Shown here piece by piece: positions 55,870 to 64,000 of a DNA stretch of 64,000 nt (its first letter is position 1; the number at the start of each line of letters is the position of its first letter). The notes beneath the pieces were generated by a model. That model had not been told where the DNA came from and did no database searches. It was given only the letters and a program-made list of their open reading frames with translations. The translations under genes and the position numbers were made by a program. Source of the DNA: Tenrec ecaudatus (Eukaryota; Chordata; Mammalia; Afrosoricida; Tenrecidae); assembly GCF_050624435.1 (NCBI RefSeq), contig NC_134534.1, forward strand, positions 66,425,501 to 66,489,500. The letters are read 5' to 3'.

Positions 55870-56085
55870 AAATAATTAACAATCTACAATCTATCAAGGG
55901 GCCATGAGGGGTGGGGACAGCGAGGAGGGAGGGATAAAAGGAGGAGCTGCTCACAAGGGCTCAATGGAAAGTAAATGTCTAGAAAAGAACGATGGAATAT
56001 ATGTATGAATGGGTCAGATGCAATTAATGTATGGTTTGTAACAAGAGTTGTAAGGGCCCCAATAAAATGATTATATATATTATAT
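55870..56085 (+). mobile_element. L1-like 3' end (family A), about 215 bp
   Basis: 'AATCTATCAAGGGGCCATGA', a G-rich tract, 'CACAAGGGCTCAATGGAAAG', 'TTTGTAACAAGAGTTGTAAG' and 'GGCCCCAATAAAATGATTAT', followed by an AT-rich tail in place of a pure A tail. Confidence 0.8.
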
Positions 56086-56105
56086 ATAACGATTTTATAT
56101 ATATA

Positions 56106-56984
56106 TTAGAACTCCGGACCTCACACACTCATCCATTCTAGAAGAAGCGTCGAGATGCGATGCAGTCAAGTTCCAAATCAATTTTTCCCATAAGATTCTT
56201 TAGAAATAACCAAAAGTGGATTAATCTCTTCTCAACCACCAAGTTTTTACCATAACCTTGCCTTTTTATACACAACATTACACAGACATTTCAAAGTAAA
56301 TAAGTTCAGAGTTAAATAATATAATTTAAATAAGAAACACAACATTTAAAAAGTTTTTAACCACTTCCAGTAAGGTCCATACCTTGAGAGTGATGAGGAT
56401 CTGGACCTGTGGCCACGGATGTGGAGAGGAGGGATGGAGAGAGAGAGTCGTCTTTTGGGAAGGGCAACCCCCTTTTCATAAAATCCACTGGAAGCTGCTT
56501 TTCAGGAGTTTTTCTCTTCTTTCCCTTTTTTTCACTAGGACCTGGCTAGCTTTCTCTCTCTAAAAAAAAAAAAAACCTTTCGAATGTGGTCTGCTGGTGG
56601 CGTTTCCTTAACTGGTTTCTAAAAGGCTTACTAAACTATCTTCATCAATATCAATAGCACGGTTAGCCGGTCCCTTATCATGATGATTCTTTTCCAAAAA
56701 ACTCTTTCTTAGGACCCCTGTTTTTATCTAAAAACAGTACTAAAAGCCACACAACTAAGGAAATTACAGCAAAACACTTGGATCACAGCTGCGAAAGGTT
56801 TAAACAGTGAATCCTAACAACGCCAACTAATGCCAAGATCTGAAACACGAACTGCTTTTGTTTATGAAAATCACATGCGTCGGGTCAGATTCCAATGTGT
56901 TGTTTGAGCTCTCATGCAAAATTTTCTCCACATTTCATGTCGAAACCCAGTCATGCCAAGTCCTGATGTGGCCCAGTACCAGAG
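56106..56984. other. unrecognised block, possible mRNA-derived sequence on the minus strand
   Basis: About 880 bp with no repeat recognised. On the minus strand a 40-codon stretch (56727-56608) ends in a stop and encodes an acidic C-terminus (DIDEDSLVSLLETS) followed by UTR-like text. I cannot name it. An (A)14 run lies at 56562-56575. It could be a decayed retrocopy, a terminal exon or chance. Confidence 0.25.
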
Positions 56985-57178
56985 GGTAGTGTGGGTAGTG
57001 GGGGTGGGGCGGGGGTGGGGGTGGTGGGGTGGGTGGTGGGGTGGTGGTGTGGCAGGTGGTACGGTGGTGGGGGGGTGGGGGGGTGTGGTGGTGGTGGTGG
57101 TGGTGTGGTGGGGGGTGTGGTGGTGGTGGTGGTGGTGTGGTGGGGGGTGGTGGTGTGGTGGTGGTGGTGGTCGTGTAT
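56985..57178 (+). repeat. G/T-only low-complexity tract (GGTGGTG)n
   Basis: Bases 57063-57171 contain only G and T, mostly GGT and GGGGT units. The preceding 75 bases are nearly the same. The opposite strand is all C/A. Runs of 3 to 7 G recur, a composition that can fold as G-quadruplex. The long frames here encode only Gly/Val/Trp or His/Thr/Pro runs and are artefacts. Confidence 0.95.
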
Positions 57179-57572
57179 GTATTTGTCTCCGCTCTCTGTT
57201 TTCCATGGTAATATCAGGTCAGTGAAGAGAAATAGTGAAAATGCTTGCCTAACTTTTTTTGCAGCAAAAGGAGTTTTGATTTTTAACTCAGAAACTCTGG
57301 TGAGATTCTGTTTTTGAGGAGGTTTCTGTAGTGCAGTTACCATGAGTTGCTGAACATCCATAGTTCTTTAATAGATGCTCATCTCTTAACATGTACCTAT
57401 GAGATCTGCAATATGAATATGACATTATCAATTAATCATTATTCATATCCTCCTATCCCAACACTTCTGATTAAAATATGACGTGTCTAAACCTGGAAAA
57501 GAGCATGAAAAATTGTAACCAATGAAGGAATTTTAATAGCATTTTAAGGAAGAAGGTTGCTGTGAATATGTA

Positions 57573-57577
<5 letters not shown>
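57179..57577. other. unique sequence
   Basis: No repeat recognised. A minus-strand frame starts at 57361 but runs into the low-complexity tract and has no known motif. Confidence 0.4.

Positions 57578-57614
<37 letters not shown>
57578..57614 (+). repeat. (TG)n microsatellite
   Basis: About 18 TG units preceded by TATG units. Confidence 0.95.
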
Positions 57615-57617
<3 letters not shown>

Positions 57618-57859
57618 GGCTTCCTTTCAAGGAATTACATTGACAAAACCACTCAGGATATCTGTGGGCCCCAGACGTCTTATACAGGTATAGGATACAA
57701 AGAGAAAGATGAGCTTTGTCAGGGTGCAGTCAGTCGCCACCACTGCAGCAGAAGTTGTATGTCAGCCCCACCCAGGTGCAGACCTGGCTACCTCTGAGGG
57801 CCATAATAGAAACCCAGCCAACAACACTTTAATCATTGTCATCCTGACCTTGAACTAAC

Positions 57860-59565
57860 TACAAGCTTTCCTTTCTTGTTGTGTTTTGTTTTGGGGGTTT
57901 TTTCGTCATGGATTTGTTGTTGTTTTTGTTTTGCTTGTTTTTGCTCTGTCTTGTTTTTGTGCATGTTATTATCTCCACAGTCTGTCTCAATAAGATAGAC
58001 TGGAGGAACAAACTGGAGGAGAAAACAATGGGACCAACAATTCTAGGGGGGACACGGGAGAGGGGGAGGTCGGGGGGAAAGGTAGTGGTGTTAACAAGTG
58101 ATCCAAATTGGTGGTGAGGAGGGTGTAGGGGGACTGGTAAGGTATGATCAAGGGTAATGTAACCGAGAGGAATTACTGAAACCCAAATGAAGACTGAGCA
58201 TGATAGTGGGACAAGAGGAAATTCAAAGGAAATAGAGGAAAGAGCTAGGAAGCAATGGGCATTTATAGAGGTCTAAATAAAGGCATGTACATATGTAAAT
58301 ATATTTATATAGGAGGATGTGGTAATAGATCTATGTGCATATATTTATAGGCTTAGTATTAAGGTAGCAGATGGACATTGGGCCTCTACTCAAGTATTCC
58401 CTCAGTGAAAGAATACTTTGTTCTATTAAACTAGCATTCTATGATGCTCACTTTTCCAACACAATCACTGAAGACAAAGCGGGTGAAGAAGCAAAGGTGA
58501 AGAAAGCTTATGGTACATGGCTATCAAAACATATAGCTTCTGAGGTCTTAAAGGCTTGAAGGTAAACAAGTGGCCATCCAGCTCAGAGGCAACAAAGCCC
58601 ACATGGAAGGAGCATACCAACCTGTGTGACCACGAGATGTCGAAGGGATCAAATAACAGGCATCATCAGAACAAAAGAAATCATATCATTGTGTGCTCAC
58701 CTCCCCAATACAATCGCTGAAGACAAATGGGTGCATAAGCAAATGTGGCGAAGAAAGCTGATGGTGCCTGGCTATCAAAAAATATAGCTTCTGGGGTCTT
58801 AAAGGCTTGAAGGTAAACAAGCAGCCATCTAGCTCAGAAGCAACAAAGCCCACATGGAAGAAGCACACCAGCTTGTGCGATCACGAGGTGCCAAAGGGAT
58901 CAGGTCTCAGGCATCATCAGAATAAAAAAATCATATCATTGTGAATGAGGTGGGGAGTGCAGAGTGGAGACCCAAAGTCCATTTGTAGGTCACTGGACAT
59001 CCCCTTACAGAAGGGTCTCGGGGAGTTGATGAGCCAGTCAGTGTGCGATGTAGCGATGATGAAACATACAACTTTCCTCTAGTTCCTAAATGCTTCCTCC
59101 CCCGCCTCCCCACTTTTATGATCCCAAATTTACCTTACAAAATTGTCTAGACCAGAGGATGTACACCGTTACAGATAGGAACTGGAAACACAGGGAATCC
59201 AGAGTGGATGATGTCTTCAGGACCTGTGGTGAGAGTGGCGACACTGGGAGGGTGGATTGGAAAAGGGGAACCGATTACAAGGATCTACATATAAGCTCCT
59301 CTCTGGGGGACAGACAACAGAAAAGTGGGGGAAGGGAGACATTGGACAGGGCAAGATATGACAAAATTATAATTGATAAATTTTCAAGTGTTCATGAGCT
59401 GGAAGGGAGAGGAAAAATGAGGTGCTGATGCCAGGGCCTTAAGTGGAGAGTAAATGTTTTGAGAATGATGAGGGCAATGAATGTACAAATGTACTTTACA
59501 CAATTGATGTATGTATGAATTGTGATAAGAATTGTATGAGCCCCTAATAAAATGATAAAAACATT
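57860..59565 (+). mobile_element. L1-like 3' end (family A), 1.7-kb copy
   Basis: Starts in a T/G-rich stretch (57870-57960). 'CTGTCTCAATAAGATAGACT' follows, then a purine tract, two tandem ~250-bp units (58445-58943), the 'CTTTCCTCTAGTTCCTAAAT' block at 59072, and the common end 'CCCCTAATAAAATGATAAAA' at 59540-59562. It has no ORF2 coding sequence, so if it is an L1 this is mostly 3' untranslated region. It is far longer than the usual L1 3' UTR. Minus-strand frames within the tandem units recur in other copies and are repeat shadows. Confidence 0.75.
58445..58943 (+). repeat. two tandem ~249-bp units inside family A
   Basis: Units at 58445-58693 and 58694-58943 share 'AATGTGGCGAAGAAAGCTGA'-like text, 'GGTCTTAAAGGCTTGAAGGT', 'AACAAAGCCCACATGGAAG' and the end 'ATCATATCATTGTG'. 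The same two-unit structure lies at 62251-62816. Confidence 0.9.
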
Positions 59566-59689
59566 CATCCTTTTTTAGAAATTATTTAATTTCCTCTAAA
59601 TATGACTTGGTTAAGATAAGACACCTGTTATCATTAATTTAGAAAGAAAAAGAGATGTTGAAATAGCAATTATATGCAGTGAGACTTCC

Positions 59690-59877
59690 AGGTTTACACA
59701 GTGGCTCATCTTGCTAGTAACCTTGGGATAAGTTATGTAAACACTGAATCGCAGCATTCCCATCTGTTAAATGGAATGCCAGGATTAGCGTGTTTGTTTG
59801 TGAGAGGTTAAAAATTAGATCATATGCACATAGCACTTAGCACAGTGCCTAGTTCAGAATAAGCACTTGATAAATTT
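59690..59877 (+). mobile_element. MIR SINE
   Basis: 'TTGCTAGTAACCTTGGGATA', 'CCCATCTGTTAAATGG', 'AGCACTTAGCACAGTGCC' and 'TAAGCACTTGATAAATT' give the complete MIR order. Confidence 0.8.
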
Positions 59878-59905
59878 ACACACACGCACACACGCACACA
59901 CGCAC
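59878..59905 (+). repeat. (CACACACG)n microsatellite
   Basis: A short CA/CG run directly at the 3' end of the MIR. Confidence 0.85.
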
Positions 59906-60159
59906 CTGTGCATGCAGAAAGTGCTTCTGAAAGTTCATGGAGTGTGGCATTGGAAGATAATGAATTTTTTCCAAAATATTTTGAAATTCCCTTTTACCTA
60001 AGTTTACATAATTATTTTAAACTTTGGGATGACAAAACACAGATTAAAGATATGAATATTTTAAATCCCTGCCATCTTTAGTCATCATATTTGATGGTGC
60101 AGGATATATTTCTCCACCTCATAAAGCTGCAGCTAAGGTGCAACTTCAATAGAATATAA

Positions 60160-60375
60160 AGAAAGTCTGACACCTGGTTCTCCCATTCACTAATTTTGTG
60201 AAGATTTGGGTAATCTACTTACATCTTCTGATTTTCATTTCCCTTACTAATTAAATAAGTATTGTGATACCTCTATCACAACTTAGCTGGAGAAGTTAAC
60301 TGATTAAATGATAAATTGGTCAGTGTTAAATGCATATAATGATTATAATAAATATTTATGAGTATGTCTTACATT
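60160..60375 (+). mobile_element. MIR SINE
   Basis: 'TTTTGTGAAGATTTGGGTAA', 'CTGATTTTCATTTCCCTTAC' and 'TAATTAAATAAGTATTGTG' follow MIR order, with an AT-rich 3' end. Confidence 0.6.
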
Positions 60376-60684
60376 TCATGCAAAATAGTTGGATGAAAAT
60401 ATGCACTTCTTTTAGCTTTCAAATAAATTTGTTGCAGCTTCAAAGACACACCTTTGATGACATTTGCCAAGAGAAATACCTTTCCAGGGCACAAAGAGGA
60501 AGCCTCTGGCTTCCTCCTCCATAAATCTTTAGAGAGCTGAGAATTTTCCAGATTGCTACATATATTAAGTCATCTAGCAAATATCTGTAACTACCTACTA
60601 GCCAGTGCCTGAGATTCTCCAATGAATGTTTTTCATGGAGTTCGCATTCTAACAGGGGGAGAGAAAGACCATGCTGTAAAACTC
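60376..60684. other. unique sequence
   Basis: 60600-60660 ('TTCATGGAGTTCGCATTCTA') may be a reversed L2 scrap. Nothing else seen. Confidence 0.4.
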
Positions 60685-60850
60685 AAAAAACTCAATGCTA
60701 GCTCATCGTGACCCCCTGTGGATTTCAGAGACTGTAATTATTTACAGGAGTAGAAAGTTCAGTCATTCACCTGAGGAGCTGCTGGTGCTTTTGAACTGCC
60801 AACCACAAGAATCGCAGTCCAATGGGCAGCCACTACACCACCAGGACTCC
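60685..60850 (-). mobile_element. AfroSINE
   Basis: 'GCTCATCGTGACCCCCTGTG', 'TTACAGGAGTAGAAAGTTCA' and 'GAACTGCCAACCACAAG', with the head 'ACACCACCAGGACTCC'. Confidence 0.85.
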
Positions 60851-60879
60851 ATCAGCATAAGAAATTAATGAATTGCATT

Positions 60880-61185
60880 GTTTGGTTGTTAGCTGCTATC
60901 AAATCAGACCCACTGCTGTCAACCCATGGTGTTCCCATGGACAATGCAATAAAACATGGCCTGGTTCCATGTCATCCCCATGATCAGGTGCAGATTAGAC
61001 CCTTGTGATCTCTACAGTTTTCATTGTCTGGTTATGGGAAATAAACAGATCATAAAATCCTCTTAGTCCTGAACATCTGCTGAGGTATGTTCAGCATCAG
61101 GAACACACAAACCTCCACTTAAAAATGGGTGACTGCAGCACATAACCTATATCAGCAAGGAGTTGAACCCGAGTCTCCTGCATAA
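60880..61185 (-). mobile_element. RTE-like 5' region or related composite SINE
   Basis: 'GTTAGCTGCTATCAAATCAG', 'GTTCCCATGGACAATGCAAT' and 'GTCATCCCCATGATCAGGTG' resemble, in reverse, the 5' flank of afrotherian RTE copies. The 3' half is unlike the other copies in this window. Confidence 0.4.
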
Positions 61186-61259
61186 ATGAGCAGTAAAACA
61201 TGAAATGGCATTGTCTCCAGTAGTGCATATTATAGAAAATGATTTAAAAATAGAACACA

Positions 61260-61595
61260 GGGTAAAGCTAGTCAATAATTGTAGAGAAATGGTTAAGTTT
61301 GGCCTCATAGAGAAAGTGAGCTATGAACATAAACTTGAAGGATATTAGGGAGTTGAATACTCCTATCTGGGCCCAAGTGTTCGGGGCAGTGGCAAAAACC
61401 ACAGCAAAGTTCATATGGCAAGAATGTGCCTGAGGGCTCCAAAGAACACCAAGATGCTTAGAGAGGACTGCGTGCGGGACAGAGCAGGAAGAGAGGAGAT
61501 TGTAGATATAATGTAGAACCGGGTTGCCTGGTAGGCCCTTGAATTCCATGGCAAGGATTGTAACTTTACTCAGAGAAAAGCAGTGCGCTATACAG
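61260..61595 (-). mobile_element. L2 LINE fragment
   Basis: 'GGCAAGAATGTGCCTGAGGG', 'GACAGAGCAGGAAGAGAGGA' and 'CCATGGCAAGGATTGTAACT' are a typical reversed L2 ORF-end region. Confidence 0.55.
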
Positions 61596-62743
61596 AATTT
61601 GTAGAGCAGGGGTGTGTTAGTCTGGGTAGACTAGAGAAACAAATTCATAGACATTCATGGGTGCATAGGAAAAAACGTTATATAAAAAGTAATTGTTTTT
61701 GTTGTTTTGTTGTCTGGTTGTATACTGTTCCTTTGTTTTCCTCTGTCTAGTTTTCGTGCATGTTAGTGACTCCACAGGTCTGTCTGAATAGGACAGGCTT
61801 GATGAACTATCTGGAGGAAAAACAACGGGACCGACAGTTCCGGGGGGACTTGGGGTGGGGGGTAGGGGAGGGTAAGGAAGTGGTGTTAACAAACCCAGGG
61901 ACAAGGGAAAAACATGGGACCCCAAATGGTAGAGAAGGGGGAGTGGCAGGCCTGGTGGGAAATGATCAAGGGTAAGGTTGCTTAGAGAAGAGGTATACTC
62001 TAGCCCAGGTGGCGGTGAAGCATGGTAGTAGGGCAGGAGGAAAGTCAAGGGAGATGGAGGAAAGAGCTAGGAGTCAAAGGGCATTCATGGAGGTCTAGAC
62101 AAAGACATGTACATGCAAATATATATAGGAGGATGGGGAAATAGATCTATGTGTCTATAGGTCAAGTATTAAGGTGGCAGAAGGACCTTGGGCCTCTACT
62201 AACTCCCTCAATGCATGAATACCTTCTTTTATTAAATTGGAACTCTACGATGCTCACTCTCCCGACACAACGGCTGGAGCCAAAGTGGGTGAACAAGTAA
62301 ATGTGGTGAAGAAAGCTGATGGTGCCCGGCTATCAAAAGAGATAGTGACTGGGGTCTTAAAGGCTTGAAGATAAACAAGCGGCCATCTAGCTCAGAAGCA
62401 ACAAAGTCCACATGGAAGAACACACCAGCCTGTGTGATCGAGTGGTCCCAAAGGGATCAGTTACCAGGCATCAAAGAACAAAAAATCATATCATTGACTG
62501 CACACCTCCATGATAGGATCGCTGAAGACAAATGGGTGCATAAGCAAATGTGGTGAAGAAAGCTGATGGTGCCCGGCTATCAAAAGAGATAGTGTCTGGG
62601 GTCTTAAAGGCTTGAAGGTGAACAAGCGGCCATCTAGCTCAGAAGCAAATAAGCCCACATGGAAGAAGCACACCGGCCAGTGCGATCACGAGGTGCCCAA
62701 GGGACCAGGTATAAGGCATCATGCAAAAAATAAAAAGATGTAA

Positions 62744-62809
62744 GTGTGTGTATGTATGTGTATATATGTGTATATGTATATATGTATGTGTATATATGTA
62801 TATATATAT
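62744..62809 (+). repeat. (TATG)n / (TA)n microsatellite
   Basis: TGTATG and TATA units inside the longest family A copy. The 57.9-kb copy has only a few A residues at this point. Confidence 0.9.
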
Positions 62810-63472
62810 CATATCAAATGAAGGGGGAAGTGCAGAGTGGAGACCCAAGGCCCAAGTGTCGGCCAATGGAGATCCCCTCATAGAGGGGTTTAGGAGAGGA
62901 GATGGGTTAATTAGGGTGTGAGGTAGTATCGATGAAGAACACAGCTTTCCCCCAGATCCTGGATGCTTCCTCCCCCCAACTACCATGATCCGAATTCTAC
63001 CTTGCAGGGCTGGATAGGACAGAGGCTGTACACTGGTACATATGAGGGCTGGAGGTACATGGAATCCAGGGTGGATGATACCTTCAGGACCAAGGGTGTG
63101 AGGGACGATGCTGGGAGAGTGGAGGGTGAGTGGGTTGGAAAGGGGGAACTGATTACAAGGATCCACATGTGACCTCTTCCCTGGGAGAGGGACAGCAGAG
63201 AAGGGGGGAAGGGAGACTCCGGATAGGGCAAGATATGACAAAATAACGATGTATAAATTACCAAGGGCATATGAGGGAGGGGGGAATGGGAAGGGAGGGG
63301 GGAAAAAAAGAGGACCTGATGCAAGGGGCTTAAGTGGAGAGCAAATGCCTTGAGAATGATTGGGGCAGGGAATGTATGGATGTGCTTTATACAATTGATG
63401 TATGTATATGTATGGATTGTGGTAAGAGTTGTATGAGTCCCTAATAAAATGTGAAAGAAGAAAAGAGAAAAA

Positions 63473-63600
63473 AAATGATTAGGGCAAAGACTGTACAGAT
63501 GTGCTTTATACAATTGATGTATGTATATGTATGAACTGTGAAAAGAATTGTATCAGCCCCAATAAATTGTTAAAATAAATAAATTAATTAATTTAAAAAA
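63473..63600 (+). repeat. duplicated 3' terminus of family A
   Basis: 'GATTAGGGCAAAGACTGTAC', 'GTGCTTTATACAATTGATG', 'CAGCCCCAATAAATTG' and an A-rich tail repeat the preceding 120 bp (63355-63470). The result is two tandem tails, each with its own AATAAA. Confidence 0.85.
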
Positions 63601-63928
63601 AAATTGTACATTAAGAAAACATCCCAACCCAGTCCAGATCATGTCCATAAGTCTAATATTAGCCCATATCTCCAATACTAGTCAATAATTCCTCTTTAGA
63701 CTCACTCAGCTATACAATAATGCTGAAAGCAGGAAGATCACAGGCCAGTGGGTGGAGAGTCTTGTGGATCCAGTGGCAGTAGAAACATCTCAGACTCTCA
63801 GGAGTCTCCAAGTGTCTCCTCCAGCTCCCAGAGCTCTGCCTCATCAGCATAGCTCCATCAGTCTCATCAGTAATGTCTCACAGGGAGTAAGTGTATGTCT
63901 TGCCTCCAGTGAGCTATTTATCTCAGTG

Positions 63929-64000
63929 CAGTGGTTTTCAACCTTCCTAAAGCCATGACCCTTTAATACAGTTCCTCATGTTGTGGTGACCCCCAACCAT
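63929..64000 (-). mobile_element. SPIN-type hAT MITE, cut by window end
   Basis: CAGTGGTTTTCAACCTTCCT, then 'GACCCTTTAATACAGTTCC' and 'GTTGTGGTGACCCCCAACCA', identical in plan to the 17812 and 37925 copies. It sits inside or at the end of the LTR. Confidence 0.85.

Larger units (their letters stand above)
61697..63601 (+). mobile_element. L1-like 3' end (family A), longest copy, inserted in LTR
   Basis: A 1.9-kb element. It starts TTTTTGTTGTTTTGTTG and continues with 'CAGGTCTGTCTGAATAGGAC', a purine tract (61830-61960), two tandem units (62251-62816, with an expanded TATG microsatellite), 'CTTTCCCCCAGATCCTGGAT' at 62945 and the end 'GAGTCCCTAATAAAATG' at 63435-63451. A second 3' terminus follows (63473-63600). 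The 251- and 177-codon minus frames are shadows of the purine tracts. Confidence 0.8.
61613..63928 (-). mobile_element. ERV-L-type solo LTR split by a 1.9-kb insertion
   Basis: The outer part 61613-61696 ('TGTTAGTCTGGGTAGACTAG') and the inner part 63602-63928 ('CATCCCAACCCAGTCCAGAT', 'AGGCCAGTGGGTGGAGAG') are the two halves of one reversed LTR. Together they correspond to the unit at 33310-33736. AATTGT is repeated at both junctions (61691-61696 and 63602-63607). The far end is cut by a SPIN at 63929. No viral coding region is seen. Confidence 0.75.

Noticed and set aside
56871..57361. Overlapping 103-136 codon frames rich in Gly/Val/Trp or His/Thr/Pro
   Set aside because: They are translations of a G/T-only microsatellite in several frames.
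57582..57797. 71-codon frame starting in a (TG)n run
   Set aside because: The first residues (CVCVCV) are microsatellite; the rest has no recognised motif.
62639..63394. 251-codon minus-strand open frame, the longest in the window
   Set aside because: It lies wholly within the family A repeat, is Pro/Ser/Leu-rich because of the purine tract on the other strand, and ends in codons from a TATG microsatellite. Similar frames recur in the other copies (58686-58868, 62232-62423, 62491-62673).
1..64000. CRISPR array, operon, phage or bacterial gene cluster
   Set aside because: No regularly spaced repeats, no ribosome-binding sites, no long adjacent frames; repeat content is mammalian.

Overview
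This window looks like mammalian intergenic or deep-intronic DNA, most likely from a tenrec-lineage afrotherian. Three things point there. (1) About 30 copies or fragments of a tRNA-headed SINE occur on both strands. Its head reads like GGAGCCCTGGTGGCR, and its tail carries a 'GGGTCACTATGAGTC..AAT.GACT.GATGGCA' type core, which is the AfroSINE pattern. (2) The LINE with recognisable protein remnants is of the RTE/BovB type. (3) Five short hAT elements end in CAGTGGTTCTCAACC and its inverse, which is the SPIN ('Space Invader') pattern. From memory of the literature, SPIN occurs in tenrec but not in elephant or hyrax. The species call is an inference; the repeats themselves are read directly from the sequence. 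CpG is sparse, the AT content is high, and no long open frame looks selected.

I find no convincing host protein-coding gene, tRNA, rRNA, snRNA or CRISPR array. All open frames are short, and most lie inside repeats. The only protein homology I can defend is to dead RTE endonuclease and reverse transcriptase.

Layout. 0.7-5.6 kb: a long but broken RTE LINE on +, split by another retroelement. 5-19 kb: AfroSINEs, two SPIN copies, RTE pieces, an ERV-L-type LTR, L2 and L1 tails. 19-21.4 kb: mostly unique sequence. 21.9-23.0 kb: a four-layer nest of insertions. 23-33 kb: unique DNA with MLT1, RTE, MIR, L2 and SINE pieces, including three AfroSINEs in a row. 33.3-36.2 kb: an LTR followed by an RTE LINE that carries two SINEs. 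36-41 kb: AT-rich unique DNA, one SINE holding a SPIN with a visible 8-bp duplication, and an LTR. 41-51 kb: minus-strand RTE pieces, an LTR and L1 tails. 51.5-52.5 kb: a repeat-poor block with two octamer motifs. 55.9-64 kb: the longest copies of a plus-strand retroelement 3' end, a G/T-only microsatellite, MIR and L2, and an LTR split by a 1.9-kb insertion; the window ends inside a SPIN.

The best material here is evolutionary. Nested insertions with readable target-site duplications give a relative dating of AfroSINE, LTR, L1-like element, SPIN and one unidentified retrocopy. I did not find a new functional system and do not claim one.
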